From Stercorarius parasiticus (taxonomy: Eukaryota; Chordata; Aves; Charadriiformes; Stercorariidae), in NCBI GenBank assembly GCA_013396915.1, contig VWZL01004631.1, positions 331,738 through 395,737 of the forward strand: a DNA stretch of 64,000 nt, read 5' to 3'. The position numbers and the translations under genes are program-made. The number at the start of each line of letters is the position of its first letter. Position 1 is the first letter of the stretch. The notes under the pieces are model-generated. The model had not been told where the DNA came from, ran no database searches, and worked only from the letters and a program-made list of their open reading frames with translations. This document shows, one piece after another, positions 38,188 to 50,700 of the stretch.

Positions 38188-40088
38188 CCGTCCTACCTGG
38201 CCTGCCAGAAGCCCAGTGTGTGATGCAGAGGTCCCTGAGCTGGTAAGGTTACACTGCATTGCCCGGACTCAGTGGGTCTCACAGCTCCAACATAACTGCA
38301 CGTAGAAAAGCCTTGGGGATGATACCCTCTCCTTAATGATTGGTTCTGTTTAATGCTCATAAATTAGAATACAGCTGACAGTCTTTCCCTAGTATGTGTA
38401 AGAAGTGACATGCAAATTTTGAAGCTTTTAATTTTTGATATTGCGTCAAATGATCTGAATAAACTCCAGATTTTTATGAGGCACAAATCCATTTGTTGCT
38501 AGTAATTCTCTGCCAAAAAATAAAGCAGAGTCATGAATGACTCAACCTTTGCTTCTTTTTGTACACGTATATAAAATGTACATCTGCATCTTTCACACCC
38601 ATTAGCAAATTAAGATGAGCGGTAGATAGAGTATGTGTATAGCGAGTTCAAGGTGTTTCCTTTCTGTTGTCACTGTCACAAAAGGTTTGCATAGAGGATG
38701 GATAAGATGAGCTATTATAATAAACCTTAAGGTCATGGCACAACACGACCTTTTGCCATCCAAAGATGCCAAAATAGCTTATCTACCTATAACAAATAGC
38801 AGAGGATGTAAATAGATGAAGGGGAAGCATTACCTCTGTGTACAGTTTTCTCTGTTGTCACTTCAAGACTTGGATCTAAATTTTGTGGGTCTGTGGAAAG
38901 TGTGGGCTCATATTATTTAAAGGGTTGAATTAAAAATTCAAGGTTTTTTTCTTAATGCTTTGAAAATAATCATTCTTTATTGCTCTGCTGCACTTTTTAA
39001 GGGCAGCCTTCTGGCTTTTGTAAAGCAGAGTGATGGCACAGGGACATTAATCGTATCAGAGCATCAGTGGCTTCGTCAGAGAAGGTGGTATGGACAGGAC
39101 AATGGGCTTAAGACTTGGAAGAGCAGCATGGTTTTTGCCAGTTCTTACTTGCAGCTTGATTTCTGGTTAATCTTTGTTTCCAGTATCCTCTGCTTTGGTA
39201 TGGCTGCAGCTCTGCACACACACAAGAGCTTGGAGAAGGCTCCACCTCTACAGCTACACTAAGCAGCTGTACCAAGGTGATGGCAGCAGTCTGGTGTGCC
39301 ACACTCTTGAAATCTGTGCTTTTAAAACATTTTAAAAGGCATTACAGACAGCTTCTGTATTCTTAGTTAGGGATTAAGGTCCTATTGTAGTAAATGTTGC
39401 CAATAAGCTTGTGTGTATAAATAATCTAGCATATAACAGTTTTTACTGACAAGATTTCAAAACCTGCCTGTGATGCTGTAGAACCAAATTATTCTTCTAT
39501 TTCTGGAACTCTGTTTTAAACATGAGTCTGAATGTGAGCCTGGCCCTGGTATGCTGTGCACTGTATCTTTAAATAGATATAACTAACAAACTGATAAGAA
39601 AATGGCTTCAGCCTGGACGGTAGTCAGGTTTCCAGTTCCAGCCAGACTACAGCAACAGGGAGTGTTCCGGTGGTTGCTCTTGCGCAGGCTGTGATTTCTC
39701 TGTATGCCACCCCTGAGCCCAGCCTTGCTTCTTTAATAACGTGCAGCCAATTACACAGCTGTTGCCTTTAACAGGACACAGTGTGATGAGAAGGGTGCAT
39801 TGCACCCAGGCATTGCAGCAAATTAAGGTTATTATCCCACTTGCAGTACTTCTTTGCAGGACCAGGAAGCCAGAACTTGGCAAAGATGGGCTCCGATCAG
39901 GAGAGATTTGCTTACCTTCCTTCAGCGCTGGAAGAGGGTGGAGGGGCCGGTACAGGCTGCCTGCCTTTGCTGCTTTACAACTCCAAGTGGGTGTTCAAGG
40001 GTTGGTGCTTCCCCAGCTCCTGTGGCAGGACTAAGCCCCGAGTCATCAGTGTGTGGCTTTAATAAACAGGCAACACTGCACCCAGGTA

Positions 40089-40122
40089 ACCTTTGAACCT
40101 GCGTTGCAACAGGTTCAAAGGT
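40089..40122. repeat. Perfect 13-bp inverted repeat with DR1/HNF4-like arms
   Basis: ACCTTTGAACCTG (40089-40101) pairs exactly with CAGGTTCAAAGGT (40110-40122) around the loop CGTTGCAA. Each arm contains GGTTCAAAGGT, close to the DR1 element bound by HNF4 and PPAR/RXR. The site lies ~3.4 kb upstream of the inferred ACSL5 start. Regulatory function is inference. Confidence 0.85.
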
Positions 40123-40618
40123 AAAAAAAAATTATTCCTGATCAAATATAAAGAGCAATTTTGGCTGGTTAGAAATGTTAAACATACCACTCTTGCGCAA
40201 CAGCTTTAGAAGAGAGCAGCACACTGTGAAAGCGAACCCCAGCCCTGCGAAAGCTGCACGCTTTGGTTTTTAATAGAGCTCTCATTTACTCTGAGTGTGC
40301 ATGGGGCACTGAGTAAGTCTCGTTCCACTGAGAAAAGGTGCCTCTTAGATTGCACTTTGAGAAGCAAATATATTGTGATATATTTCCCTACTGCTTTGTG
40401 GAGGGGCCTCTCCTTAATCACATCTGACTGCTGGGGCATGGGTTTCCTTTGCAGCTCAAGTGGTCCATGAAGTAGCATGGTCCTTTATGGCAGGAGCTCT
40501 CAGTGCAGTTGGGATGTATGGGGGACTGGTTATCTTACCACGATGGACCTTCTTGTTTGAAGGTGTGCAAAGGGTATTTTGCTTCTTCATCAGAGATTTC
40601 TTGTGTTGATGTGATTGA

Positions 40619-40647
40619 TTTTTTTTTTTTTGTGTGTGTGTGTGTGT
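40619..40647. repeat. Poly-T followed by (TG)n microsatellite
   Basis: About 13 T residues run directly into about eight TG units. This is a simple sequence repeat, likely length-polymorphic. Confidence 0.9.
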
Positions 40648-43600
40648 CTTCCCCCATCTATGAAATGGCAGTAACAGAGCTGCTCTGCTTAACGCTGCTT
40701 GAGAAACCTCACTTCACAGCTGAGTCTATGCAGGCTGGGCTGGCAGGTGGAGCTTCTTGGCATCAGTTCCAAAGGCTGTGGATGTGATCTTTGGAAGAAG
40801 TTTTCTCCTCATGATCCAAGTTATAAGGCTAAATACCAAAGTCCTTTCAGCACTCACTCGCTACTGTCAGGCCTGGTCAAGACAATAAAGCTTTTGTTGA
40901 TCCCAGCCTGGTTAGATTGGTGCTGGAATTTGACTCCTGTATGATATTTGAAGAGTAAGCCAATATTAACACTTTTCACTTATGATCTTAAGTATTCTTG
41001 ATTGAGGTGGGGGAACCCACCTAAATCAGTGGACATGAATAAAATTGGAAGCACCTGTGCCAACACTAATTATCATCCTAGAATTTCTGATTGCAATCTT
41101 CTCTAAGTTTTTAGAAAATGCCAGTTTGAAGTGGATGAAAGAAAATGAGTGGGATGGTTCCAGACTTGGTGTAAAGAGATGATACTGGTGTGCAAGTCTC
41201 TTGGCTCTGGTCTGTGGTGCATCTTGCATGTGGGAAATAAAGCAGTTAGTGTAATGCTATTATGAGGTATGCGATAGATATTATTAATAAGTAGTTCAGC
41301 AGGTCCCTGTTCAGTGTAAGTGGATATTGCCTCACCTCCTCAAAAGAGGTAGAATGACTGACACCATCTGTGGTTTTGGCTCCTAGATGCACCTTATATA
41401 CAGATGTTTGAGGGAAGCATAGCAGAGTGGCTTGAGGAGGGAACAAAGTGAATTACCCAAGCTAGCTGTGTGTGTAAAGATGTAACTGCTTTTCCTTCTC
41501 TGCCCTTTTTCCCTGGTACACCAAGTACGTGGCTTTTTACCTCCTTTGAACAGCAAATTAATCCAAGTTATAGTGTTTTGTCACCTTTCACCTATATAGT
41601 TTCTTCCCGATGAATGAAGACCATTGATTTGTTCACTGTTAAAAAAACATTCTAGGAGTCCTAAGCAACTCTGAGCCATAAGTGGGTCATCTCTGAGTTG
41701 GGTAGGTTGGGCTCTTGATCAAAAAAAGTCGTGCTGAGTTGCTAATTGTAGGTAACCTTTTATTTCAGTTCATTTTGAAAACAGGTGTGAGAAAACATGT
41801 TCACAAGCCTTATGGTCTGCAGTGCAGGCTGGTCTGTGTACATTATCCCTGTTCCTTCTTGTTTCTGAATGAGTGATGCCGTAGTTTGTGATCTCGGTGA
41901 CCAAAGCACATGACCAATGATATCAAAGAGACTAGATCAGCTGTGGAAACATCACCTATGTCCCAGTTCCAAAAAAGAGGAGCTCAAGGAAGACCCTACT
42001 TAGAATTAGCAAATGCTTTTTTCCATAAGATTGGAAAAAAAAGACTTTTTCAGTTCATGAAAATGTTGATAATTTTTTTCCTCAAGACTAAATTATGAAC
42101 GAAACATGACAAACGGCATGAAGAATTCTCTGTGGGCTAGCAGGGGCCCTATGAATTGGATCAAGTCAGTCATTTTTTAAATCTATGAGCAGGTTTTGGC
42201 TCAAAATGTTTATTCAAAAGTATGAATTTTTGACAGAAGTCTCTGCATGCATGTAGTTTTTAAGCATGTCATAATCCAAGTTTTCTTTTGCTAGTTTTTA
42301 TAGATGATAGAAAGCTCAATATTTTGCCCTCTCTGTTTAGATCCATTTTCTGTGCTTATCTAAAGTATCACTAGTTACATTAACAGTTCTTTCAAGTATC
42401 ACACGAGCAATTTAATGCTTTGCCCTTTGCAATTCCCTTGACATTTGAATGATGAAGAATATGCACCAAAAGGGAGCAAAAGAAATTCAAAGGAGTGTTT
42501 CTTCTAGCTTGCTTACAGCTCCGCTACTGACAGCAGGATTCACAGGCATATTTTAGGTACCTGCCAGTGAACATGCAACTGTGGGGTATTCCTGGATGCT
42601 GATTAAAAGTTATTCTTGCTGAGGTTGTGCAACTAGTCCTAGATGTGAAGAGTGAAGCTAAAGGTCATTACTACACAAAGCTGGAGTTTAATCCCTTCTA
42701 GGTGACACATAAGAGGTCTTTTTTTATTGGTCTTGTGAAATCTTCTCAAATGCAATAGGCTATTGAGTGATAAACATGAAACAAACTCTAACCCTTCAGC
42801 CTAAATAATTGCCCTGATAGTAGTAAAGTTTGGTGCCAGTATATCATAAGTCATTCTTACTGTGTTAAAGCATTTGTATAAAAGGGATGGATGTGTAGTT
42901 CAACTGTTAAGATCAACTAATGAGACCATACATGTCTGAATATTTGCAGTTGCTCTGTGGTGCCCAAGAGAAGCTGTACGCTTACTTTGTTGGCTGGTAC
43001 GGCTGCTGTATCAAATCGAAGGATCTGACTGAATTTGCTGCTTCCATGTTACCATTGACAATCTTGTATTCTCCTCACTTCATGCAGAGCTCGAGTGGTG
43101 TGTCCCACTAAGTGCCTATGGTTTTAAAACCAGACAAAAAAGTCTTTTAAGATAACTGTTGATGTTGAATACACACAAGTATGAACTGGCACTAGTCACC
43201 TTGCAGGACCTAAAAGCATCTGATTTACATCTTCACTTCCTGATTCTGAGCATAACAACCGACAAATAATTCTACTGATTTTGACTGGAAATGATGTAAT
43301 ACTGTGGATTTACATTGGTCTATTTGGGATCAGAATTTGTCCCCAAAAGACTAGTACTTCTGAGCTCTGACACAAAAAATATTTGGCATTGACTGTTTCT
43401 GTTCCATCTGATAAGAATCAGAGATGAAAAATTAATGAAGCTGTCTCTGCGTAATCTCCAACAAAGTAAAGCCATTCCTATCTCAAAAGCACTGAATGCC
43501 ATAAATTGCATCTTAACTCTGGAGACCATCCAGCACACATTCTGCCTGACTGCATGGCTGTGACAGCAAGGATTGTATGAAAGTCTGTGGACAGATTAAA

Positions 43601-46600
43601 TTATCAGGTGGCTTTTCCTCCTCTAAAGGTTAATGACATAATGGAGGCTGCTCAAACATGAAGTGGGCAGACACAATGGATACAAATGAGCTTAGATCGA
43701 ATTTGCAGCAACTCTTGAAGATTTCATGCTATTTAACTCCTGATGAAAATGGGAACTGCCTACCAAAGTTGAGGGTCTCCTGAAGCTCAATAGAATTTTG
43801 TTGTTGTGTCCATGCAGAGCTTGGCTTCTGCGTCAACTCCAGACTTTCAAATCCAATCCTAAAACGTGATCCAAGAACTGAAGCTTCTGATTCATTTGTT
43901 CAGTAGTTTTCATAGTTTCACTCTGTTATTCTACCTACACATTTACCTGAACGTTTTGATGTACTTAACCTCCCCTACTGCCAGGATAAATTGCGGGCAA
44001 GAGAAGCAGACATGAGAGTTTATGAACAAAAACTGTGACTATTGACTATTCAAACTGGAAGTGGAAAAAAAAAAAGGAGCAAGTCTTTCTTGGTGACTTT
44101 AGACTTTGGATCTATGGGCTAATAAAAGAGGAAAAAGCTAATCTTCAAAGCGAGCAATATCTGACGTGTAATATTTAGATGAGGAAAGTTTAAAGACCAC
44201 TTGGATTGCTTCTAAGTGTTATCGCAGCGCTGTAATTTGTTTAGGTAGTTAAACTTTTGTTGAAACAACCAAACTCCATTTATAATATAGATAGCCATGA
44301 AGATTTGATTTGTCAATGTCAATCCTGAGTAATTTAGCTGGACAAGAGAGACAGCAATGATTTTATTAATTTTTTTTAAGATACTATGCTTTTGATGGTG
44401 GAGTAGTACATACATTGGTTTGCTAAGATGCCTGTTACAGTCCTTCATGTGTTGTGTCTTGGACCTCATCTGTTCACCTGTGCTTAACGCAAAGGATACA
44501 CCTTGGAGTTCAGCTCTCGTTGTGATATTCTGAGGAGTGCTGATCTGATTTGGGGTCCATCTCTAATTTAGAAACTAATGAAGGAGCTCTTTTTTTCCTT
44601 TCAGGCTACGCATAATGCCATTGATGTTGATGAGGTGCCATTATAAACCAATACAGAGCTTGGCTGTAATGACCAGTCTTTAATATACAGCAGATATTCT
44701 GCTTACATATTGTTATTGGAACAATGCAGAATGCCTATAATGTTCTGAAATCTTTTCTTTCTACCTGTGCCTTCGGCTCAAGCCTTGACTGACTCAGTTT
44801 TGTCCCAATTAAAGACCAGGCTGAGTATAAGAAGTCCAAGATGTAGATTGTTGTGAGATAAGGTGTCTGATGCTTTTGTGATTTAATTATATGGACTTCG
44901 TTAGGTGCATGGATTTAAAAGACCAAAGAATTATTCTTTCTGATGAGTACTGGCATGATCTTTAATTTCCAAAGTAATTGTACATATTTCTTTAGAAAAT
45001 CTGTTGAAACAGACCGCTGGAGCTAAATTTTAGAAGGCTTTTGAGTTCATTCTAGTGCAAGATCACAAAAAGAGACATTGCTTTAAACTGTGGATTTAGA
45101 TTTTAATTAAGCCTCTCTTGCTGAAGTTGCTTATTACTGATAAAGGCAGATGAAGGTTTTGGTGCCTAAAAGTAGGTTCAGAAATTTAGGGACTGTGATT
45201 GAGGTCGTTACAATAGCACATGTGGCTTTTCAGGGCTGTGCAGATAAAGAATTTTTTTACTCAATTTCATGCCAGCTGAAGCTACTGACCTTGAAAAAAA
45301 CCATTTGCTTGACTAAAATTACATAGGTGTATATTGCAGTTCAGGGAAATACACTGCGAAGAAAGGTAGTGATATTCAAATTCAGGCAATTAGTACTTCC
45401 TGTGGCTAAGTTATAACCCCTGGGTCATATTTAGTAAGGGCATGGAATGAGGTGAGTAAATGACTTTGTCTACCTGATTAGTCAGTGTATGATGTACGGG
45501 CGTGTAACATGCTCTAATGCACATCTATGGTATTTGCGCTGCAGTCACTGCAATAGACTCGCCAAAGAGATTAGCTTTGGTTTAGCTACAGCAAATATAA
45601 TTGTCAAAAGGTGCTTTAGCCCATGGTAAGTCCAGAAAAATCACTAAAAAGACTTGCCATGGTGAGCACTTAAGCACAGCCATTTTACTTCATTTTTCCA
45701 TTGTGTTCAGTGGGGCTTCTCCTGTGTTTTAAGCTAGCATGTTTCCTAGATTTAAGTTGCTATGGACAGAGAGGGCTCTGCATAAAATACACTCCAAGAA
45801 CAGGGATTTTGCCTGGGTTAGGGTGGCAGCAGAAGTACGTGCTGATGTAGGGCATAGTTGATTCTCACTTGGGTAGGGGGTGAATTAGAGGACTTGCAGC
45901 TCATCTTGCAATGATTCTAATGGCAAAGGAATTCAAGACAATATGCACCACATGAAATTCTACACCTTTTATGGCCTTGCTGTTTGAATTGCAATCACCT
46001 AGGTACCTTTGATAATAATACTACTCGATCTTATGCAGCAACACACTGACATGGACATTAATACGCTGCTGAAATTACCTCAAGACCTGTGTCCCAGCCC
46101 CAAACAATTTGAAGAGGACCGACTGTTAATGTTGCAAACTTTTCTTAGAAGATTTCAGGCTGTATCTGGGTCAGATGACTGTATATTGTCAGTGGCTTAT
46201 TCAGGGCAAGCTCAGACATAGATTATTTGGGTTACATCTTCTGTTTCAGAGCATGTGGGAATATTTCATGTGAACAAGATAGAATGAGACTTGGTCACTG
46301 TACCAGTAAGCCGTGCTGGATTTGTTCCTGATGTCCAATGAAAGATATGCAATGCTGAAAACTTTGTTAGAAAGAAAAAAAATTACAGAAAAAGGAAAAA
46401 AATTACAGGATAAATAGAATGCAGGAGAACAGAAAACAAATTCATGCTGGCTATATACAGACAAGCAGCCTATTCTGCCTTGGTAGTTTCATGAACTTTG
46501 TTACCAGTGGTATTGGACTGCCTGTGAGCTCTTGATTGTGTAAAAGTTTGAAGGTCAAAGGTAATTATTTGGGCAGCAAAAAATGGAAGTAGGTGTTTGG

Positions 46601-47490
46601 TGGAAACGTTGGTAGCCCCTTTCTGCAGGACACTACTGGTACCCTGAACAATATGGAGGGCACCAAGTGCCATCTACTGCTTCTCCTGGATCTTTTGCTT
46701 GTATCCAATGGTGTTTACCTAGGTTGCTGGAGGATTTGGAACTTCTTCAGCTGTTTTGGTCACATTCAGTTTCAAAGCAAATTAAACCACCCATCTTGCA
46801 TAAAGCGCGTGTTATGTCTGATGGCAAGCTGAGGGGAGCGTGTCCATTGCTTCACAAGGCTGCGTGTGTTCCTTCAGTTCTCACTGGCGAACCAAGGGAA
46901 AAATTTAAAAAGCAAACGAACAAAAAAACACAAGCAAATAAATCAAAACTAGTATTGTCTTCATTCTCCTGCATCACCTGCAAGACTTTTCTGTCCAGGA
47001 AGAGAATTTCTACCCTGCCTATATTATACATGATGCAACTTCTAGCTTAGATGGAGAGAGATGAACAACAGTAGTACTGAGGCAATCTCGCACTTTGCTG
47101 CTAGTAGTACTTGCCTCATCTATCAATTAGTGTTCTACTGCATCCCATATACCGTTTGTTTTCTTTCCAACTAATGTATGATGAACAACACATGACAAGC
47201 TGTAAAATCTGACCTGCCCTGAGTCGCAATATATACTGAGTCCAAACCCGGGATGCCATTGAAACAATTAAGTCAAAATGGTCTGGTTAATTAGGATTAT
47301 TTAATTAAAATCTGGTGACAGGCAAAGAAGTTGGAGCCAGCAGAATAAAAAGAGGAATAAGAGGAAAATGTAGTGTCTGAGGTTCAGATGTACTGCCACT
47401 TGGCGACACCATGGTCTCAGTGCACTCTTCAGTATCAAGGAAGGACTCCTGTCTCTTACAGTGCTGCAGTCGTTCTTGCTCTGCTGAATC

Positions 47491-47778
47491 TTGCCCAATG
47501 CCTTGGTTAATGGGCCAGACACCTTCGAGCTTGTTGTGGCATTTCAGGCACCTTGGAATGCTTCCTGCCCACATGGCAGCAGAAGCTGGGCTCAGCTATC
47601 CAGATTGCCATCAACACTCATTTCAGAGCAGTTGTCCTTGGGTAACTTTATCCCAGCTTTTGTTTATGCTGATTGTGTTTGCGATGCCAAGAAGTCTCTT
47701 AATGCCTTCACCTGTAAGGTTCAGCGGGAGAATGTTTCAGCCCTTTTGGACCAGATTGTTCAATGCCGCTGAGGTGGA
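47491..47778 (+). pseudogene. GUCY2G: GUCY2G exon 1 relic (extracellular domain start)
   Basis: Frame 1 gives VVAFQAPWNASCP, frame 3 then gives KLGSAIQIAIN, frame 1 resumes with DAKKSLNAF and KVQRENVSALL, and another frame gives NAAEVE. These correspond in order to the GFxAPWN, RLGAGLQIA, NAKESLAAF, QVQREHISVL and EAAEV segments of mouse GUCY2G. Shifts fall near 47571, 47640 and 47748-47762. A donor GTATGT follows at 47779. The upstream frame contains TGA at 47485-47487, and no signal peptide with an initiator was identified. Confidence 0.85.
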
Positions 47779-50700
47779 GTATGTGTTTCTGTGGTTTGCT
47801 TTTTTTTTTCCTTCTCCCCCGTCCTGTGACTATGTTTTGTTTTTTATCTTTTATTTGAGAATAGTGCTTGGACCGATGTATTCCCAATTTCAGTGGGAAG
47901 TGGTGGCATAGGAGAAGGTTTTGCCTAATATCTGTCTCAGGCTTGCATCTGTCATCCTTGGTAAGACCCAGTTTGCCTGCTGTGTTCCTTTTCCAGGCTT
48001 TTCTGGAGGAATGCATTGCTCTGAGGAGACAGGAGGATTCTATCAGTGACCTTCATCCCCTCTGACATGTTTCTTCTGCCTCTGAGCTCACAGGTTATTG
48101 CAGTGTGTGCGTCTTAGGACATGATACTCAAATACTTTCTCCCTCAGTAAAAAAACCTGAAATTCTAGTGTCACCCCAGTGCTCCTGACAGTAGTTGCTA
48201 AAATTACATGAGAATTTGTGACAACAAGCTGTGAAATTTGGGGTGGGTTGGAGGTTGAGGATTGCGGCTTCTGTGTGAGTTTTTTGTGTTAGTTAACATG
48301 GTGCTCCTGTGACTTGTCATCTGCTTGTGGTGAGACCTGCCTTTGATGTAGATTGCTTTGTGCCCATGCCATGTCTTGAAGCATATTGCTTGTGCCATGA
48401 AGTTGGTATTTTCTGTTAGAAGAGGGAGGGAAGAGGGCTTATTTGTCTGTTATTTATAACAGATGACAGAAGGGACAGCACTTGACAGCAAGTAGTGCTC
48501 TTCAGCTGTACTGAGCTCTTGAGCCCTCAGTGGTTGCTGCCAAAGGCTTTTTGCAGTCAGCTCGATCATTTTCTTTTATGAGGAGCTGATTTCTGTTCAG
48601 GGTGTTTCCTACAAAGTACTTTCTAGAAGATACCAGTGTTAGAGCTGGTTGGAAAGGGGTTTTCTTTTGTCTGTAGCAGTCTCGGAAAGCTGACTGAGCT
48701 CTATTTTGCTTTGAGGATCTTCCAAACCTTAAAAAGCAAGGGACAGTTTTAGCTAAACAGAATTCTTTTTTTTTTTTTTTTTTTTTTTTCCAGAAATGAT
48801 GAAGCACAATGTCTTGGCACTTTCCAGCTGGGCTTGTGTGTTTTGCAATATGACTTGCCGCGGTTGATACAAATCTGAGAAATACTTCAACCAGTCAGAA
48901 GCAGACTGCGTCTCCAGCCCCAGTCTTGTACATCCTGGCGTGGCACTTCAGGCACTAGCTCATGCTGCCTTAAGCCTGAGGTGGCTATTTCATCCACACC
49001 GCAGTGTGCACTGCCAAGATTAATCTCTGTACCATGGGATGATGCTGTCTTTGAGGCCGCTTGGAGCTCCTGAGCATAGCCTCTTCTTTGTCATGCAGCC
49101 TGCTCCTTTCTTAACCTTTCAAACACAACACCTGCCATAGTATGGTTTGCCCCAAGACTGTGCTTTAAATTAAATCGCTATGACTGCAATCACAGCATTT
49201 TGACTCACTCCATTGCAATCCAAAGAAGGTACTTCCTGGTAGAAGTATGCAATAGGAAGGCGAACACTAGAAAATAATTCCCACAACACCACATCTCTGT
49301 ATATAGCCGATAACATCCAACTTAAAACCTTCCTTGAAGCAATTATGACATCCAAGCAGGGCCCATGTCTGTATCATATAATGCAGTCTGTCCCTCTGAT
49401 TGCAGGAGAATGTAATAAATGCTATAAATTCTATAAATGTCAAATCAGCATCATCACTGAGAAATGGATCAATAATTATGTGAGTATTTGGCAGATAACT
49501 CTGAATAACAGAGGAATGTGTGAACAGTGTTAGCCTGTTCAGTCACTTTGTAAAGACTAAAAACTGCTTGGACATAGTAAGCAGTATCAGCTCCATATGC
49601 TGTGTATGCTCCACAAAAAAGACTCGTTCTGTGGTAACATCCTTTGTTGTCCTCTTCTGGGTGCTGAGATCCCCAGCTTACTCATGTTTCAGCACATGGT
49701 GTGGAGCACAGGTCATTGCAAGACTTCCTCCTGATATGCAGTCACATACCATACTTCATTTTAAACACCCACATATTGTTGTAATACCTTTGGTGTAAGT
49801 AATATCATTAATTATTTCTTATTAGAGTAATATATCCAGATCCCAGCTTGTTGACCAAATGTAAGGAGAGGGTCCCATATTCAAAGGTAGAGCAGGAACT
49901 AATGTAGAAGGTGTTTGACTTCAGCCTCCCAACAAAGCTGGAAGAGAACCCAGTGCTCTGGAGCTTCTGCCAGGTGTTGGAAATGATGAGTCTTTACTTC
50001 TCTTCTATTTAATTCAAAAGTGGTGCACGTTGGTGCTTTTAAATTATTTTTTTTGGATGAAGTTTTTGCAAGGAGACATATTGGGAAACACTTCTGTAAC
50101 ACCCAGCTAGATTTCATTTCATTTGCATTCCCTTTATCTCCAAATTTTGCAATCCATGTTTGTTTAAAAAAAAAAAAAAGCAACCCAAACCTATGATGTT
50201 TGTCTGGGAAGGTGTACCCAGGCAGTATTGTTGATGGCTTCACTTAGTTCTGTGTAGTCACTGATGTAGTTTATATTCCTTAGTACTACTTCATTGTTTA
50301 GAAAAAATAGCATCCGTGCTGTTGCTGGGATCCTCCTGTTTTTCTTGAGGGTTGCAGTACTATTTGCTTTCTTCCAGTCTTGTAGTAAGTCCACATGCTC
50401 TTCAAAGGTACATACCAGTATACATTGATTCATTATCTCACAGGTTTCCACATATAAAATAGTTGTCATAAGATTTAGGAACTTCAAATTTTTTCTTTTC
50501 CCTTCTCCATCCCCTTTCTTTTTCCCACCTCCAGCCCCAAAGTGCAAATGCACAAAGCAAGTGATTATAGAGTAGCTGTTACTCAGCACTGGTATGTGGA
50601 ACTAGATAGTCTAGAGAAGATACTCCTCATACATAAAACCATAAAACTCTCCTAGCATCTTTTAATGAGCTTACCACGAAAGACCAGAATGTGCATTGTG

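Larger units (their letters stand above)
36740..47400. other. Non-coding region upstream of ACSL5 and GUCY2G relic
   Basis: More than 10 kb without a supportable gene. Open frames up to ~100 codons (for example 38960-39262) show no family motifs, no consistent splice partners and no homologue I recognise. The region holds two perfect 13-bp hairpins (38156-38187 and 40089-40122) and a poly-T/GT tract near 40619-40647. Part of it is presumably regulatory DNA for ACSL5. Confidence 0.55.

Noticed and set aside
38960..39262. 100-codon plus-strand frame in the ACSL5 upstream region
   Set aside because: No motif, no splice partner, no homologue recognised; length is within chance for 64 kb.
46009..46221. 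70-codon frame rich in charged residues (PSPKQFEEDRLL)
   Set aside because: Starts in AT-rich DNA with no promoter or splice context and matches no receptor segment.
47411..47911. 166-codon open frame on the plus strand as a new gene
   Set aside because: It overlaps the GUCY2G exon 1 relic in a mixed frame. Only its short NAAEV part matches the receptor, and the rest is out-of-frame translation.
48767..48790. Poly-T as the reverse-strand tail of a processed pseudogene
   Set aside because: No cDNA-like body or target-site duplication was recognisable next to it.
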